The notes under the pieces are model-generated. The model ran no database searches and was not told where the DNA came from. It saw nothing but the letters and a program-made list of their open reading frames with translations. A stretch of 64,000 bases of DNA from BQJU01 sp965229635 (GTDB lineage Bacteria; Bacteroidota; Bacteroidia; Chitinophagales; Saprospiraceae): NCBI GenBank assembly GCA_965229635.1, contig OZ245894.1:4526001-4590000 (forward strand), written 5' to 3'. Positions 16,170 through 24,850 of this stretch are shown here, in pieces. The position numbers were made by a program, and so were the translations under genes. How positions within the stretch are numbered: the first letter of the stretch is position 1; every line of letters starts with the position of its first letter.

Positions 16170-18074
16170 ATGGATAGGAATACCATCATTGGATTCAGTT
16201 TGATTTTCATCCTGTTGGTAGTTTGGCAACAGTTTATGGCGCCATCGCCGGAAGAACTGGAAGCCATGCAAAAAACACAGGATTCCATTGCCATGGTAGA
16301 GCGGCAAAAAGATAGCCTGGCAAATTTGGAAAAAGAGACGACGACTACCGAAGAGGACACGCCGGAACAACAACTGCCCGATTCTTTGCGTCAAGCACAA
16401 CTTGGTTCTACCTTTGGTGCCTTTGCTGCTGCTGCTGCGGGCAACGAAGCAACATCAACACTGAGCAACGACTTGTTTACCATCACCTTCACTAATAAAG
16501 GTGGTCGGATCAAGGAAGTGCTGTTGCACAATTATAAAAAGGCAGTGCTCAACGAGGAAAAAAAAGAAGTAAAAATTCCGTTAAAGTTGCTGGAAGATGA
16601 AAAGAATAAGTTTGAGTTCTTCCTGCCAATGGCCAATCTGCCCGGTGGTGGTGTGAAAACTTCTGATCTGTATTTTGAAGCCTCCAAAAAAGGAGACAAT
16701 GAGATCGTCTTTCGGGCCAATGCGGGCAATGGTGCCTACTTTGAGCAACACTATAAAATTGAGCAGGGCACTTATGTGATTGATTATGACATCAAGTTTG
16801 AGGGCCTGCAAAATATGATTGCCAATAATGTACAGGCTATTGATCTTTACTGGGAGGATCACCTCGACAAAATTGAAATCAACACCACATTTGAGCGCAA
16901 TTACTCCACCGTTTACTTCAAGCCTGTTGAAGGCGGTACCGACTATTGTTCCTGTACTTCCGACGACACCGAAGAGACCGAAAAACCTTTGAAGTGGATT
17001 TCCAATAGCAATCAGTTTTTTAACAGCTCATTGATCGCCGAGAGCCAGTTTCAAAGCGCTAAGATGGAGGCCAAGACTTTGGATGTGGAGCAGCCTGACC
17101 TGAAGATACTGAGCTCTACTGTCCAGATTCCTTATGGTCACAGCCCAAGTGAGACATTCTCCATGGACTTCTATATCGGACCAAATGAATTTGACCGGTT
17201 GCGGGATATTGGCTACAGCCTGAGTGATATTGTGCCTTTTGGCTGGAGCATCTTTGGCACCGTCAATCGCTGGATCATCCGGCCGTTGTTCAATTTTCTG
17301 TCTTCCTTTATTGGCAATATGGGTATCGTGATTCTGGTGTTAACCCTTCTGGTTAAAATCGTACTTTATCCATTGACCTACCGCATGTTGTATTCCCAGT
17401 CGAAGATGGGTGCGATGAAGCCGCGTTTGGAAGGGCTAAAAGATAAGTTTAAGGACGATGCACAGGCCCAGCAAATGGAGCAAATGAAGATGTACCGGGA
17501 GTTTGGGGTCAATCCGTTGGGTGGTTGTATGCCGATGTTGCTGCAAATGCCGATCTGGATTGCGCTATACCGCTTTTTCCCGGCCTCGATCGAATTCCGC
17601 CAGGCCAGTTTTCTGTGGGCAACGGACCTTTCTTCATACGACGTATTTTTCCGTTTGCCGTTTAGCTTGCCGCTTGGTTTTGGTTCGCACGTGAGCTTGT
17701 TTACCTTCCTGTGGGCAATTACCACCTTGATCTATACCTACTACAACACGAAGCACATGGACATGACGGCCAATCCGGCCATGAAGTATATGCAGTACCT
17801 GATGCCGTTGTTCTTTTTGGGCTTCTTCAACAGCTACGCTTCCGGTCTGACCTGTTACCTGTTGTTTAGTAACCTCTTTAATATTACCCAAACACTGGTG
17901 ACCAAGAATTATATCATCGACCAGGAAAAGATCAAGGCAGAGCTCGAGGCCTACAAAAAGAAACCGAAGAAGAAAAAAGGCGGTTTCCAGGCGCGTTTGG
18001 AGCAGGCCCTGAAGGAGCAGCAACGCATCCAGGCTGACCGTGATAAGGGTAAGAAAACCAGCAAGAAAAAATAG
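16170..18074 (+). CDS. yidC: membrane protein insertase YidC
   Basis: YidC/Oxa1 insertase that folds and inserts inner-membrane proteins, alone or with SecYEG. 634 residues from the ATG at 16170 (MDRNTIIGFSLIFILLVVWQQF, first helix). Residues ~85-370 form the large periplasmic domain of diderm YidC proteins. The conserved C-terminal core follows, with helices around MGIVILVLTLLVKIVLYPLTY, NPLGGCMPMLLQMPIWIALYR and the last helices before a Lys-rich tail (KKPKKKKGG, KGKKTSKKK) suited to ribosome binding. A frame extension to 16113 adds 19 basic residues without family support. A DUF6438 lipoprotein gene follows after 9 nt. Confidence 0.95.
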   Translation: MDRNTIIGFSLIFILLVVWQQFMAPSPEELEAMQKTQDSIAMVERQKDSLANLEKETTTTEEDTPEQQLPDSLRQAQLGSTFGAFAAAAAGNEATSTLSNDLFTITFTNKGGRIKEVLLHNYKKAVLNEEKKEVKIPLKLLEDEKNKFEFFLPMANLPGGGVKTSDLYFEASKKGDNEIVFRANAGNGAYFEQHYKIEQGTYVIDYDIKFEGLQNMIANNVQAIDLYWEDHLDKIEINTTFERNYSTVYFKPVEGGTDYCSCTSDDTEETEKPLKWISNSNQFFNSSLIAESQFQSAKMEAKTLDVEQPDLKILSSTVQIPYGHSPSETFSMDFYIGPNEFDRLRDIGYSLSDIVPFGWSIFGTVNRWIIRPLFNFLSSFIGNMGIVILVLTLLVKIVLYPLTYRMLYSQSKMGAMKPRLEGLKDKFKDDAQAQQMEQMKMYREFGVNPLGGCMPMLLQMPIWIALYRFFPASIEFRQASFLWATDLSSYDVFFRLPFSLPLGFGSHVSLFTFLWAITTLIYTYYNTKHMDMTANPAMKYMQYLMPLFFLGFFNSYASGLTCYLLFSNLFNITQTLVTKNYIIDQEKIKAELEAYKKKPKKKKGGFQARLEQALKEQQRIQADRDKGKKTSKKK

Positions 18075-18083
18075 AGATTGGCT

Positions 18084-18644
18084 ATGAAAACCGGATCATT
18101 GAGCATACTTTTTCTCGGTATATTATTATTGGCTGCGTGCAACCGCAAAACGGCGGAAGTGGTAGAGAATAAACCCATTGAAAAACATCCGGAGCCTGTA
18201 GTGCAGGAAACTGCGCCAGTTGAGACGGTTGATGTTGTTTCTGCCAAGCCGCATCTGGTGGCCAGCATGAAAAAGACTGCCTGCTATGGCAAATGTCCGG
18301 TTTTCGAAGTCAAGTTTTACTCGGATGGCAAAGCCACGTACCACGGTAAGAAGTTTGTGGACCGGGAAGGATATTACGTAGCCGTAATCGATGATTTCCG
18401 AGTCTCAGAAATTGTGCGTCAGGCCAATGAGGTGGGGTTTTTCAAACTGGATAATACCTATCCTAAAAACGGACGCACCATTACCGACCTGCCCAACACC
18501 ATTACGATGGTCAATGATGGCATTCAGGAAAAGTCAATCACTAATAATCACGAAGCGCCGGCCAGTTTACTGGATTTTGAACAATACCTGGAGGCGCAGA
18601 TTGATCAGCTTGAGTGGACAGAAGTGGAAAGCCTGGACGATTAA
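18084..18644 (+). CDS. DUF6438-type lipoprotein
   Basis: 186 residues from the ATG at 18084, starting a lipoprotein signal (MKTGSLSILFLGILLLAAC). The mature protein has a Pro/Glu/Val-rich linker and then one domain with KTACYGKCPVFEVKFYSDG, VDREGYYV and the final LLDFEQYLEAQI helix. The CYGxCPxxxV core is the mark of DUF6438, whose role is unknown. It follows yidC by 9 nt on the same strand and may be co-transcribed; its last four bases overlap the end of the convergent gene at 18641-19576. Confidence 0.75.
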   Translation: MKTGSLSILFLGILLLAACNRKTAEVVENKPIEKHPEPVVQETAPVETVDVVSAKPHLVASMKKTACYGKCPVFEVKFYSDGKATYHGKKFVDREGYYVAVIDDFRVSEIVRQANEVGFFKLDNTYPKNGRTITDLPNTITMVNDGIQEKSITNNHEAPASLLDFEQYLEAQIDQLEWTEVESLDD

Positions 18645-19576
18645 TAGGCATCAAATACTTCCATACTGAAACGGCTGATTTCGGGCTTTTTGGTGGGAAT
18701 ATTCCAACTCCCCTGGTATTCAATTTTGGTGGGCAAATACTGACCATTTACTTTTTTTAACAAAACCCGCATGGCTACATCAAAGTCGAATAGGGCTCCC
18801 CGGTAAAACATATGGTAATTTCTGCCCACCACCTGGAAGGTTGATTTTTCAAAATAAGTTTCCATGTGTTTGATGATGGTCTTGTCAACCTTGTGATCAG
18901 TAAATTCTGGTTTAACACTAGCTGTAAACAGGTAGCAATCCTTCCCCGCAAAAGTTGCTGAAGTAATGGCGTAGTCGTAATATGGTGCCAATTGCTCGTC
19001 GAAGATAGCCGTTTTGCTGCCGATGAATGGCACGTTCACTTCCTGGCCAGGCTGAAACATCAACCTCTTGAGTTCATAGATGTGTTTTTCAATTCCCCTG
19101 GCGTCTTCGTCTTCAATTTTAGGCGCTCGATCCTCCTCACATGCGGTGCCGTGGGTGAAAAAGATGCGATCAAACATTCGGGCGGTATAGTATTTGTATT
19201 GGCCCTTTCGCTTGTAAAAATTTCCACTGCTGGTTTCTTCCAGTACTTCCATCGTGCGACAAAGTCCGGTGGCAGTTTGCCGGGTGACACTGGAGTAACT
19301 TGCTTTCTGTCCTCCCTTTTTGTTGTAAAAGGTCATCTCGTTTTTAGCAGAATAATCAATGAAACGAAGATTGTGGAAAGCCTGATAAAAACTTTTGTCT
19401 TCCATCACCAAACGAATAAACTCTTCGACATCAAACCCATGGCGGGTGGCGGTCACAACAAATGAGTCCAGAAATACCACAGCCGCTACGCCCTTGTAGG
19501 CGGTGTCAATCTCAACTTCCTGAGCACGAAGTAAGGTAGCCGCGCTCATCATCAACAAAGCTATCCAGTATCTCAT
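18641..19576 (-). CDS. secreted protein of unknown function
   Basis: 311 residues with an N-terminal signal peptide (MRYWIALLMMSAATLLRAQ, cleavage near AQ). The rest is soluble and strand-rich: FVVTATRHGFDVEEFIRLV, YYTARMFDRIFFTHGTAC, DYAITSATFAGKDCYLF, LPTKIEYQGSWNIP. It follows the general pattern of Bacteroidota proteins that carry a CarboxypepD-like first strand and an outer-membrane-linked beta domain, but I do not recognise a named family. It overlaps the convergent DUF6438 gene by 4 bp, so no terminator separates them. Confidence 0.7.
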   Translation of the reverse strand: MRYWIALLMMSAATLLRAQEVEIDTAYKGVAAVVFLDSFVVTATRHGFDVEEFIRLVMEDKSFYQAFHNLRFIDYSAKNEMTFYNKKGGQKASYSSVTRQTATGLCRTMEVLEETSSGNFYKRKGQYKYYTARMFDRIFFTHGTACEEDRAPKIEDEDARGIEKHIYELKRLMFQPGQEVNVPFIGSKTAIFDEQLAPYYDYAITSATFAGKDCYLFTASVKPEFTDHKVDKTIIKHMETYFEKSTFQVVGRNYHMFYRGALFDFDVAMRVLLKKVNGQYLPTKIEYQGSWNIPTKKPEISRFSMEVFDAY

Positions 19577-19763
19577 CGGTCAATGAATTCAAAATCACAA
19601 AGGTATAAATAACGGAGAACAGGTGGCGGCATTGTCCAACTTTGCTTATCCGATTCCATTTTAATAATATATTTTACTCAGTTAAAATTTTCTCTTTGAA
19701 TTTAAACTAACTAAGAGCCTTAACTTCACTAATTTCGCGGGAAATCAAATAAACCAAATTAGA

Positions 19764-20654
19764 ATGATAAAGCACATTACAGTGATAGGGGCGGGGACCA
19801 TGGGTAATGGCATTGCGCACGTTTTTGCCATGAATGGATTTGCTGTTAACCTAGTCGATATTTCTTCCGAGGCCCTGGACCGAGCGTTGAGTACGATCGA
19901 AAAGAACCTGGATCGCATGATCAAAAAGGAAAAGATCAGCGAGGAAGACAAAAATAATACCCTCAACAAGATCACCAAATATACTGACCTGGGAAAGGGG
20001 GTGGCTGATGCTGATCTGGTAGTAGAAGCGGCCACCGAAAACATAGAATTGAAACTGAAGATATTTAGCCAGATCGACGAATTGAGTCCGGAGAAGGCCA
20101 TTCTAGCGACCAATACTTCTTCGATTTCTATTACCAGGATCGCAGCCGTAACCAAACGCCCGGAAAAGGTGATCGGTATGCACTTCATGAACCCGGTGCC
20201 GGTAATGAAACTGGTGGAGGTAATCAGAGGCTACGCTACTTCCGATGATGTTACCAGAACCATTATGGAGCTATCGGCTACGCTTGGCAAAAGTCCGGTG
20301 GAGGTCAACGACTATCCTGGCTTTGTGGCCAACCGTATTTTAATGCCCATGATCAACGAAGCCATTTACACCTTGTACGAAGGAGTAGCCGGTGTGCAGG
20401 AAATTGACACGGTGATGAAGTTGGGAATGGCTCACCCAATGGGGCCGCTGCAATTGGCCGATTTTATCGGTTTGGATGTTTGTTTGTCCATCCTGAAGGT
20501 ACTACATGACGGCTTTGGTAATCCAAAGTACGCTCCTTGTCCATTACTAGTCAATATGGTTACCGCCGGTCGGAAGGGAGTGAAATCGGGAGAAGGTTTC
20601 TATGTTTACACACCTGGTTCAAAAGATTTGGTGGTATCAGGGAACTTTCAATAA
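19764..20654 (+). CDS. 3-hydroxyacyl-CoA (3-hydroxybutyryl-CoA) dehydrogenase
   Basis: NAD(P)-dependent oxidation of 3-hydroxyacyl-CoA to 3-ketoacyl-CoA, used in fatty-acid or butyrate metabolism. 296 residues, the size of the single-domain-pair Hbd/PaaH proteins. The Rossmann motif GAGTMGNGIAH starts at residue 7; ATNTSSISI, the catalytic-His context GMHFMNPVPVMKLVE, and the C-terminal domain (VNDYPGFVANRILMPMINEA, GMAHPMGPLQLADFIGLD) are all present. The last 7 bp overlap the convergent S4-domain gene. No other beta-oxidation gene lies next to it. Confidence 0.92.
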   Translation: MIKHITVIGAGTMGNGIAHVFAMNGFAVNLVDISSEALDRALSTIEKNLDRMIKKEKISEEDKNNTLNKITKYTDLGKGVADADLVVEAATENIELKLKIFSQIDELSPEKAILATNTSSISITRIAAVTKRPEKVIGMHFMNPVPVMKLVEVIRGYATSDDVTRTIMELSATLGKSPVEVNDYPGFVANRILMPMINEAIYTLYEGVAGVQEIDTVMKLGMAHPMGPLQLADFIGLDVCLSILKVLHDGFGNPKYAPCPLLVNMVTAGRKGVKSGEGFYVYTPGSKDLVVSGNFQ

Positions 20655-21043
20655 TAATCATCCTTAAACTTATCGATATTCCGGCGTTCTCGTTTGGTAG
20701 GACGTCCGGCTCCTCTTTCGCGTTTTTCGGCGCCACCTTTGCCAACAAACCAATCATTGTACTTGTTGAGTTCGTCGGCAGGGGTGAGGTCTTCATAACA
20801 GGCCTGGGCCAATGGCGCACTCACTCGTTTCTGGATCAGGTCGAGCACTTTATATTCAAGGTTAAATCCATTTTTATGTACCTGGATTTGGGTGCCGCGC
20901 TCCAGCATATACGAAGCTTTGACACTACTGCCATTGATCTTGACTTTTCCAGATTTGCAGGCATCTGTCGCCAGTGTCCGTGATTTGAAGATACGCACAC
21001 TCCACAGCCACTTATCTATTCTTACTTTTTCTAAAACACCCAT
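20648..21043 (-). CDS. S4-domain RNA-binding protein (Hsp15-like)
   Basis: 131 residues. The N-terminal S4 domain is clear: VRIDKWLWSVRIFKSRTLA, DACKSGKVKINGSSVKAS, and the GTQIQV strand. The C-terminus is very basic (GRPTKRERRNIDKFKDDYY), as in Hsp15 (HslR), which binds free 50S subunits that carry a stalled nascent chain. Last of three same-strand genes (DUF58, PPK2, this one), 7 nt after PPK2. Confidence 0.85.
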   Translation of the reverse strand: MGVLEKVRIDKWLWSVRIFKSRTLATDACKSGKVKINGSSVKASYMLERGTQIQVHKNGFNLEYKVLDLIQKRVSAPLAQACYEDLTPADELNKYNDWFVGKGGAEKRERGAGRPTKRERRNIDKFKDDYY

Positions 21044-21050
21044 AATAAAT

Positions 21051-21791
21051 CTAGTCTCTTTCCAATGGCGGATATTTCATATCCAGCTTTTCCATAGCGT
21101 CGACCATCGTTTTGGCAATCACATAATTGCGATACCAGCGCTTGTCCACAGGAACTATGGTCCAGGGAACTTCGCTGCGGTTGATGGCGTCTTCATAACA
21201 ACGCATATATTCGTCCCAGTGTTCCCGTTCTTTCCAATCACTTTCATTATGCTTCCAGTGCTTTTCTGATTCATGCAGCCGCTCTTCCAGTTCCAACTTC
21301 TGTTGATCGTAGGAGATATGCAGGTAGAACTTGAAAATCAACGTGTTGTTGTCAAAAACGAGCAGGTTTTCAAAAGCGTTGATGGCTTTCATACGTCGGT
21401 CCACCATCTTGTCATCGATCCAACGGTGTACGCGCTGTATCAGGATATCTTCGTAGTGGGAGCGATTAAAGATTTTGATCATGCCCTTGGCGGGCGCCTG
21501 CTTGTGTACCCGCCAGAGAAAATCATGGGCAAATTCCTCCTCGGAAGGTTTCTTGAAAGAGTATACGGACAATCCGTTGGGATGACATTCTTCAAACACA
21601 TTGGATACGGCACCATCTTTGCCACTACCATCCATTCCCTGTAGGACTACCAATATGGCGTGTTTGCGCTCGGCATAGAGCACCTCTTGTAAGTCACCCA
21701 GGCGGTCGACCAGCTTTTTCGTGATTTTTTCAATCTCATCGCGATCCAGGTGCTCTGGTGGATCTGTTGGAATTTCGTTTAGTTTAATCAT
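21051..21791 (-). CDS. polyphosphate kinase 2 family protein
   Basis: PPK2 enzymes move phosphate between polyphosphate and nucleotides. 246 residues, one PPK2 domain. Walker A is GMDGSGKDG (52-60), the lid/Walker-B part is NRSHYED (108-114), and the substrate loop NGLSVYSFKKPSEEE and WTIVPVDKRWYRN match the family. Whether it prefers AMP, ADP or GDP cannot be fixed from sequence alone. It sits between DUF58 (10 nt) and Hsp15-like (7 nt) in an apparent operon. Confidence 0.9.
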   Translation of the reverse strand: MIKLNEIPTDPPEHLDRDEIEKITKKLVDRLGDLQEVLYAERKHAILVVLQGMDGSGKDGAVSNVFEECHPNGLSVYSFKKPSEEEFAHDFLWRVHKQAPAKGMIKIFNRSHYEDILIQRVHRWIDDKMVDRRMKAINAFENLLVFDNNTLIFKFYLHISYDQQKLELEERLHESEKHWKHNESDWKEREHWDEYMRCYEDAINRSEVPWTIVPVDKRWYRNYVIAKTMVDAMEKLDMKYPPLERD

Positions 21792-21801
21792 ACGTTGTAA
21801 C

Positions 21802-22725
21802 TTAAGTGCCCATCTTACTACGCTTTACCAGATAGGACTGTAAAATGGGGCGGAATCCTTTGTTGATATCTGCCTCTACAAAATCAATGCGGTACTGCAG
21901 ACATTTAAACTTAAGGGACTCCTTAAATGCTTTCATTTTCGATAAATAATAATCTTTCACCTGATTGGGTTGCAGCTTAACGCGTTCGCCGCTTTCCATA
22001 TCGATAAACTCGTAAGGTCGATTTTCAAACTGAAAATCAATCTCGTGTTTTTGGTCCACTACGTGGAAAAGAATGACCTCGTGTTTGTTGTGCTTGAGGT
22101 GTTGCAGCGCCGAAAAAAGCTCATCCGTTTGTTCCGTTTGCTCAAACATATCGCTGAAGATGATCACCATGGAACGCTTGTGAATACTATCGGCAATCTG
22201 GTGCAACGCCTTGGCGGCTGAGGTGGCCGTATTGCGGCTGGGATTTTGCAAAATCTGATCCAGATAGGTCAGCATCAGGCGGTAGTGCGAGGTGCTCGAT
22301 TTGCAGCGGGTATGCACATTGACGTCCTCATCAAAGATGCTCAAGCCGAATGCGTCTCTTTGCTTTTGCAGCAAATGCATTAACGAGGCTGAAGCCAGGG
22401 CCGAAAAGCGAAGTTTATTGAACACTTTGTCAGAGTCCGGCTCCGGATAGTACATCGACGAGGAGCTGTCGATCACAATTTGGCAACGCAGGTTGGTTTC
22501 CTCCTCAAAACGCTTGCTGAATAATTTATCGGTACGGGCGTAAACCTTCCAGTCGATATTTCGGGTAGATTCTCCTTGATTGTACAATCGGTGCTCCGCA
22601 AATTCTACCGAAAACCCGTGAAAAGGACTTTTGTGTAAACCAATGATGAATCCTTCCACCACCTGTTTGGCCAACAACTCCAGATTGCCCCAATTTCTTA
22701 CCTCATAATTATCCAACATGCTCAT
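21802..22725 (-). CDS. DUF58 / von Willebrand factor A-like protein
   Basis: 307 residues. The DUF58 core is visible as EHRLYNQGESTRNIDWKVYA and KLFSKRFEEETN, followed by a vWA-like domain with a MIDAS-type DSSSSM and IIFSDMFEQTEQ. Such proteins usually work with a MoxR AAA+ ATPase and Bat proteins. Here no MoxR or Bat gene is adjacent; the downstream partners are PPK2 and an S4 protein. A strong hairpin separates it from trxA upstream. Two possible ATGs lie 6 nt apart (22725 and 22719). Confidence 0.85.
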   Translation of the reverse strand: MSMLDNYEVRNWGNLELLAKQVVEGFIIGLHKSPFHGFSVEFAEHRLYNQGESTRNIDWKVYARTDKLFSKRFEEETNLRCQIVIDSSSSMYYPEPDSDKVFNKLRFSALASASLMHLLQKQRDAFGLSIFDEDVNVHTRCKSSTSHYRLMLTYLDQILQNPSRNTATSAAKALHQIADSIHKRSMVIIFSDMFEQTEQTDELFSALQHLKHNKHEVILFHVVDQKHEIDFQFENRPYEFIDMESGERVKLQPNQVKDYYLSKMKAFKESLKFKCLQYRIDFVEADINKGFRPILQSYLVKRSKMGT

Positions 22726-22759
22726 GGTTGTCTCTTTATTTGTTTCCTCCTAAAATACT

Positions 22760-22799
22760 AAGCCCCCAATTTAGTTACTTTCTACTAAAACGGGGGCTT
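22760..22799 (-). terminator. terminator between trxA and the DUF58 operon
   Basis: AAGCCCCC paired with GGGGGCTT, with a further inner pairing (TTTAGTTA with TACTAAA). It lies 26 nt after the trxA stop. The same AAGCCCCCG stem is used at 27756-27795. Confidence 0.65.
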
Positions 22800-22824
22800 G
22801 TACTACTTATTTTCTAAAGCAATA

Positions 22825-23145
22825 TTATGCAAACTGTTCTTCGATCATATCGGCCAGTGCTTTTTTTGTGGTTGTACCTACCTGCTTCTTCACCACCTCA
22901 CCGTTTTTCAGAATGAGGATGGTAGGGATACTGCGAATGCCATATTTCATTGACACTTCAGGGTTTTCATCAACGTTCACTTTTCCAATGACTGCTTTGC
23001 CGTTATACTCCTGAGCCAGCTCTTCAATAATTGGACTGATCAAACGACATGGACCACACCACTCTGCCCAGAAGTCAACTACTGCTACCGTATCATTGCT
23101 AAGGGCCGTTTCCTGGAAGTTAACATCTGTGAATTCAAATGCCAT
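22825..23145 (-). CDS. trxA: thioredoxin
   Basis: Cytoplasmic disulfide reductant, 106 residues, the standard size. The active site is WAEWCGPCR (Cys30, Cys33), preceded by VAVVDFW, with the cis-Pro segment IRSIPTILI and the final GEVVKKQVGTTTKKAL. It is a single gene with its own promoter and terminator. Its reductase is encoded at 4167-5111. Confidence 0.95.
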   Translation of the reverse strand: MAFEFTDVNFQETALSNDTVAVVDFWAEWCGPCRLISPIIEELAQEYNGKAVIGKVNVDENPEVSMKYGIRSIPTILILKNGEVVKKQVGTTTKKALADMIEEQFA

Positions 23146-23216
23146 TGTTTTTGATTTTGATTGTTAGTTAATAATTACTTTTGCGTTATACAACACCTTA
23201 CCCAATTTTGAAGTTG

Positions 23217-23243
23217 CAAATATAGGCAATAAGTTAGATTCAA
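23217..23243 (-). promoter_or_regulatory. putative trxA promoter
   Basis: On the minus strand TTG (23243-23241), 16 nt, TATATTTG (23224-23217). The -7 box is exact; the spacing is one short of the usual range. The leader is ~72 nt. Confidence 0.45.
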
Positions 23244-23409
23244 TTGTCCTGGCTGGGACAATCTTCCGGACATCTTGGGATGCCATATCGAAGAATATTG
23301 CGCCCCAAGGCCATTTTATATAACGATTTGTAGAAAAAATAGTTCTCTATAATGGGGAATCTGCGATTTTAATCTCTCAAGAAGAGATAGTCCGAAACGA
23401 ACGATAATC

Positions 23410-24486
23410 ATGCAGAAGAAAAAGGCGATTTGGATAGGGTTGGGAGCCCTGGCAATCTTGTTGAGATGGATTGGCAGTTTTAACCCGGAATGGATCGAAA
23501 GAATATACAGTAGAGGGCTCTTTCAGGGAATTCGGGTAACGATTGATTATTTGCTGGCCTGGTTTCCCGTTGCATTAATTTACCCCTTCTTTGCACTGTT
23601 GCTATTCTTTGTAGTACGTGCGTTTCGGCGATGGTTTAAGAGCACCGACAGCCGCCGACAAAAATTGATCCGTTTGGGTACGTCAATGCTGTCTTTCATT
23701 GGAGGTGGTATCTTCTTTTTCCTCTTTCTGTGGGGGTTTAACTACGGGAGGACTCCGGTGGAAGAGGAGATGCAGTTGCAACTCAAACCACTGAGTCTGG
23801 ACGAATTGTGGGATGAGCTGCAATATGAGACAAAGCACATTGTCCGGCTCCGCGAAGAAATCCCAACAGCCACGGATAGTGCTCTGACCGAGGCGGATTT
23901 ACCCAATCAGCTGGAAAAGAAACTCCGCAATGGCCTGGTTCGTCAGCTGGCTCGTTATGGTTATCCCACAAATGGGCGAGTGAGGGGGCGCCTGTTGTAT
24001 CCCAAAGGTATTTTTCTAAGGTTTAGCTCCTCGGGATTGTATTTTCCCTTTACAGGAGAGGGGCACGTTGATGCCGGGGTACATCCGTTGGAGTGGCCCT
24101 TTGTACTGAGCCACGAGATGGCCCATGGCTACGGATTTGGGGATGAAGGCACCTGCAATTTCTGGGCTTATTTGGCGACAGCCCAATCCAGTGATCCGGT
24201 CATTGCTTACATGGGACGACTGGTCTATTGGCGTACACTGGCTACCAATTACCTGATTTACGAACCTGACAAATACCGGGAATTTCGGGAGCGGCTGCCA
24301 AAGGGGATTCAGGCCGATCTGGACGCCATCAACGAAAACCTGAAAAAATATCCGGATATAATGCCCAATCTAAGGTACTTTGCCTACGACACCTACCTCA
24401 AAGCCCAGGGTATCAGTGAAGGCATCAAGAACTATAGCCGGGTAATCATGATGGTAAAAGCCTGGCGGGAGAATACAGAGATCTAA
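23410..24486 (+). CDS. DUF3810 membrane protein with HExxH motif
   Basis: 358 residues. Three hydrophobic segments (about 7-22, 43-70, 93-110) precede a soluble domain. That domain has LSHEMAHGYGFGDEGTCN: H235-E-x2-H239 and Glu246, the arrangement of a zincin metalloprotease with a downstream Glu ligand, and RTLATNYLIYEPD. DUF3810 has no settled function; the motif makes a membrane metallopeptidase likely. It is convergent with the SUI1 gene, with only 1 nt between the two stops. Confidence 0.82.
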   Translation: MQKKKAIWIGLGALAILLRWIGSFNPEWIERIYSRGLFQGIRVTIDYLLAWFPVALIYPFFALLLFFVVRAFRRWFKSTDSRRQKLIRLGTSMLSFIGGGIFFFLFLWGFNYGRTPVEEEMQLQLKPLSLDELWDELQYETKHIVRLREEIPTATDSALTEADLPNQLEKKLRNGLVRQLARYGYPTNGRVRGRLLYPKGIFLRFSSSGLYFPFTGEGHVDAGVHPLEWPFVLSHEMAHGYGFGDEGTCNFWAYLATAQSSDPVIAYMGRLVYWRTLATNYLIYEPDKYREFRERLPKGIQADLDAINENLKKYPDIMPNLRYFAYDTYLKAQGISEGIKNYSRVIMMVKAWRENTEI

Positions 24487-24487
24487 A

Positions 24488-24838
24488 CTAGCCGCCCGAT
24501 TTTTTGGTTTGGGAATACCCTTCCTTCAGCAGAATTTCGACTACTTTGTCGCGTTGGTTTCCCTGGATCAAAATCTCGCCATCCTTGATGCTGCCGCCGA
24601 CACCACATTTGGTTTTGAGCAACTTACCTAAGTCTTTGAGGTCTTCTTCCGGGCCCACGTAGCCCGTGATCAAGGTCACCTCCTTACCTTTGCGCTGCTT
24701 GCGGTCAATCATCACGCGCAAATTTTGTTGCTGCGGAGGCAGCGCATCGGCTTCTTGCTCTTCTTTATAATTGTATTCGAAATCTGGATTGGTGGAGTAA
24801 ACGACTCCTTTGCGATTCTTTTTATTCTTATTTGCCAT
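24488..24838 (-). CDS. SUI1/eIF1-family translation factor (YciH-like)
   Basis: 116 residues. The C-terminal SUI1 domain shows RKQRKGKEVTLITGYVG, LKDLGKLLKTKCGVGGSIKDG and EILIQGNQRDKVVEIL, typical of bacterial YciH. The N-terminal ~40 residues are a charged tail (KNKKNRKGVVYSTNPDFEY). YciH binds the small ribosomal subunit and influences start-site choice. It lies 12 nt downstream of the gene at 24851-25735, so they are likely co-transcribed. Confidence 0.9.
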   Translation of the reverse strand: MANKNKKNRKGVVYSTNPDFEYNYKEEQEADALPPQQQNLRVMIDRKQRKGKEVTLITGYVGPEEDLKDLGKLLKTKCGVGGSIKDGEILIQGNQRDKVVEILLKEGYSQTKKSGG

Positions 24839-24850
24839 AATCTAATCTCT

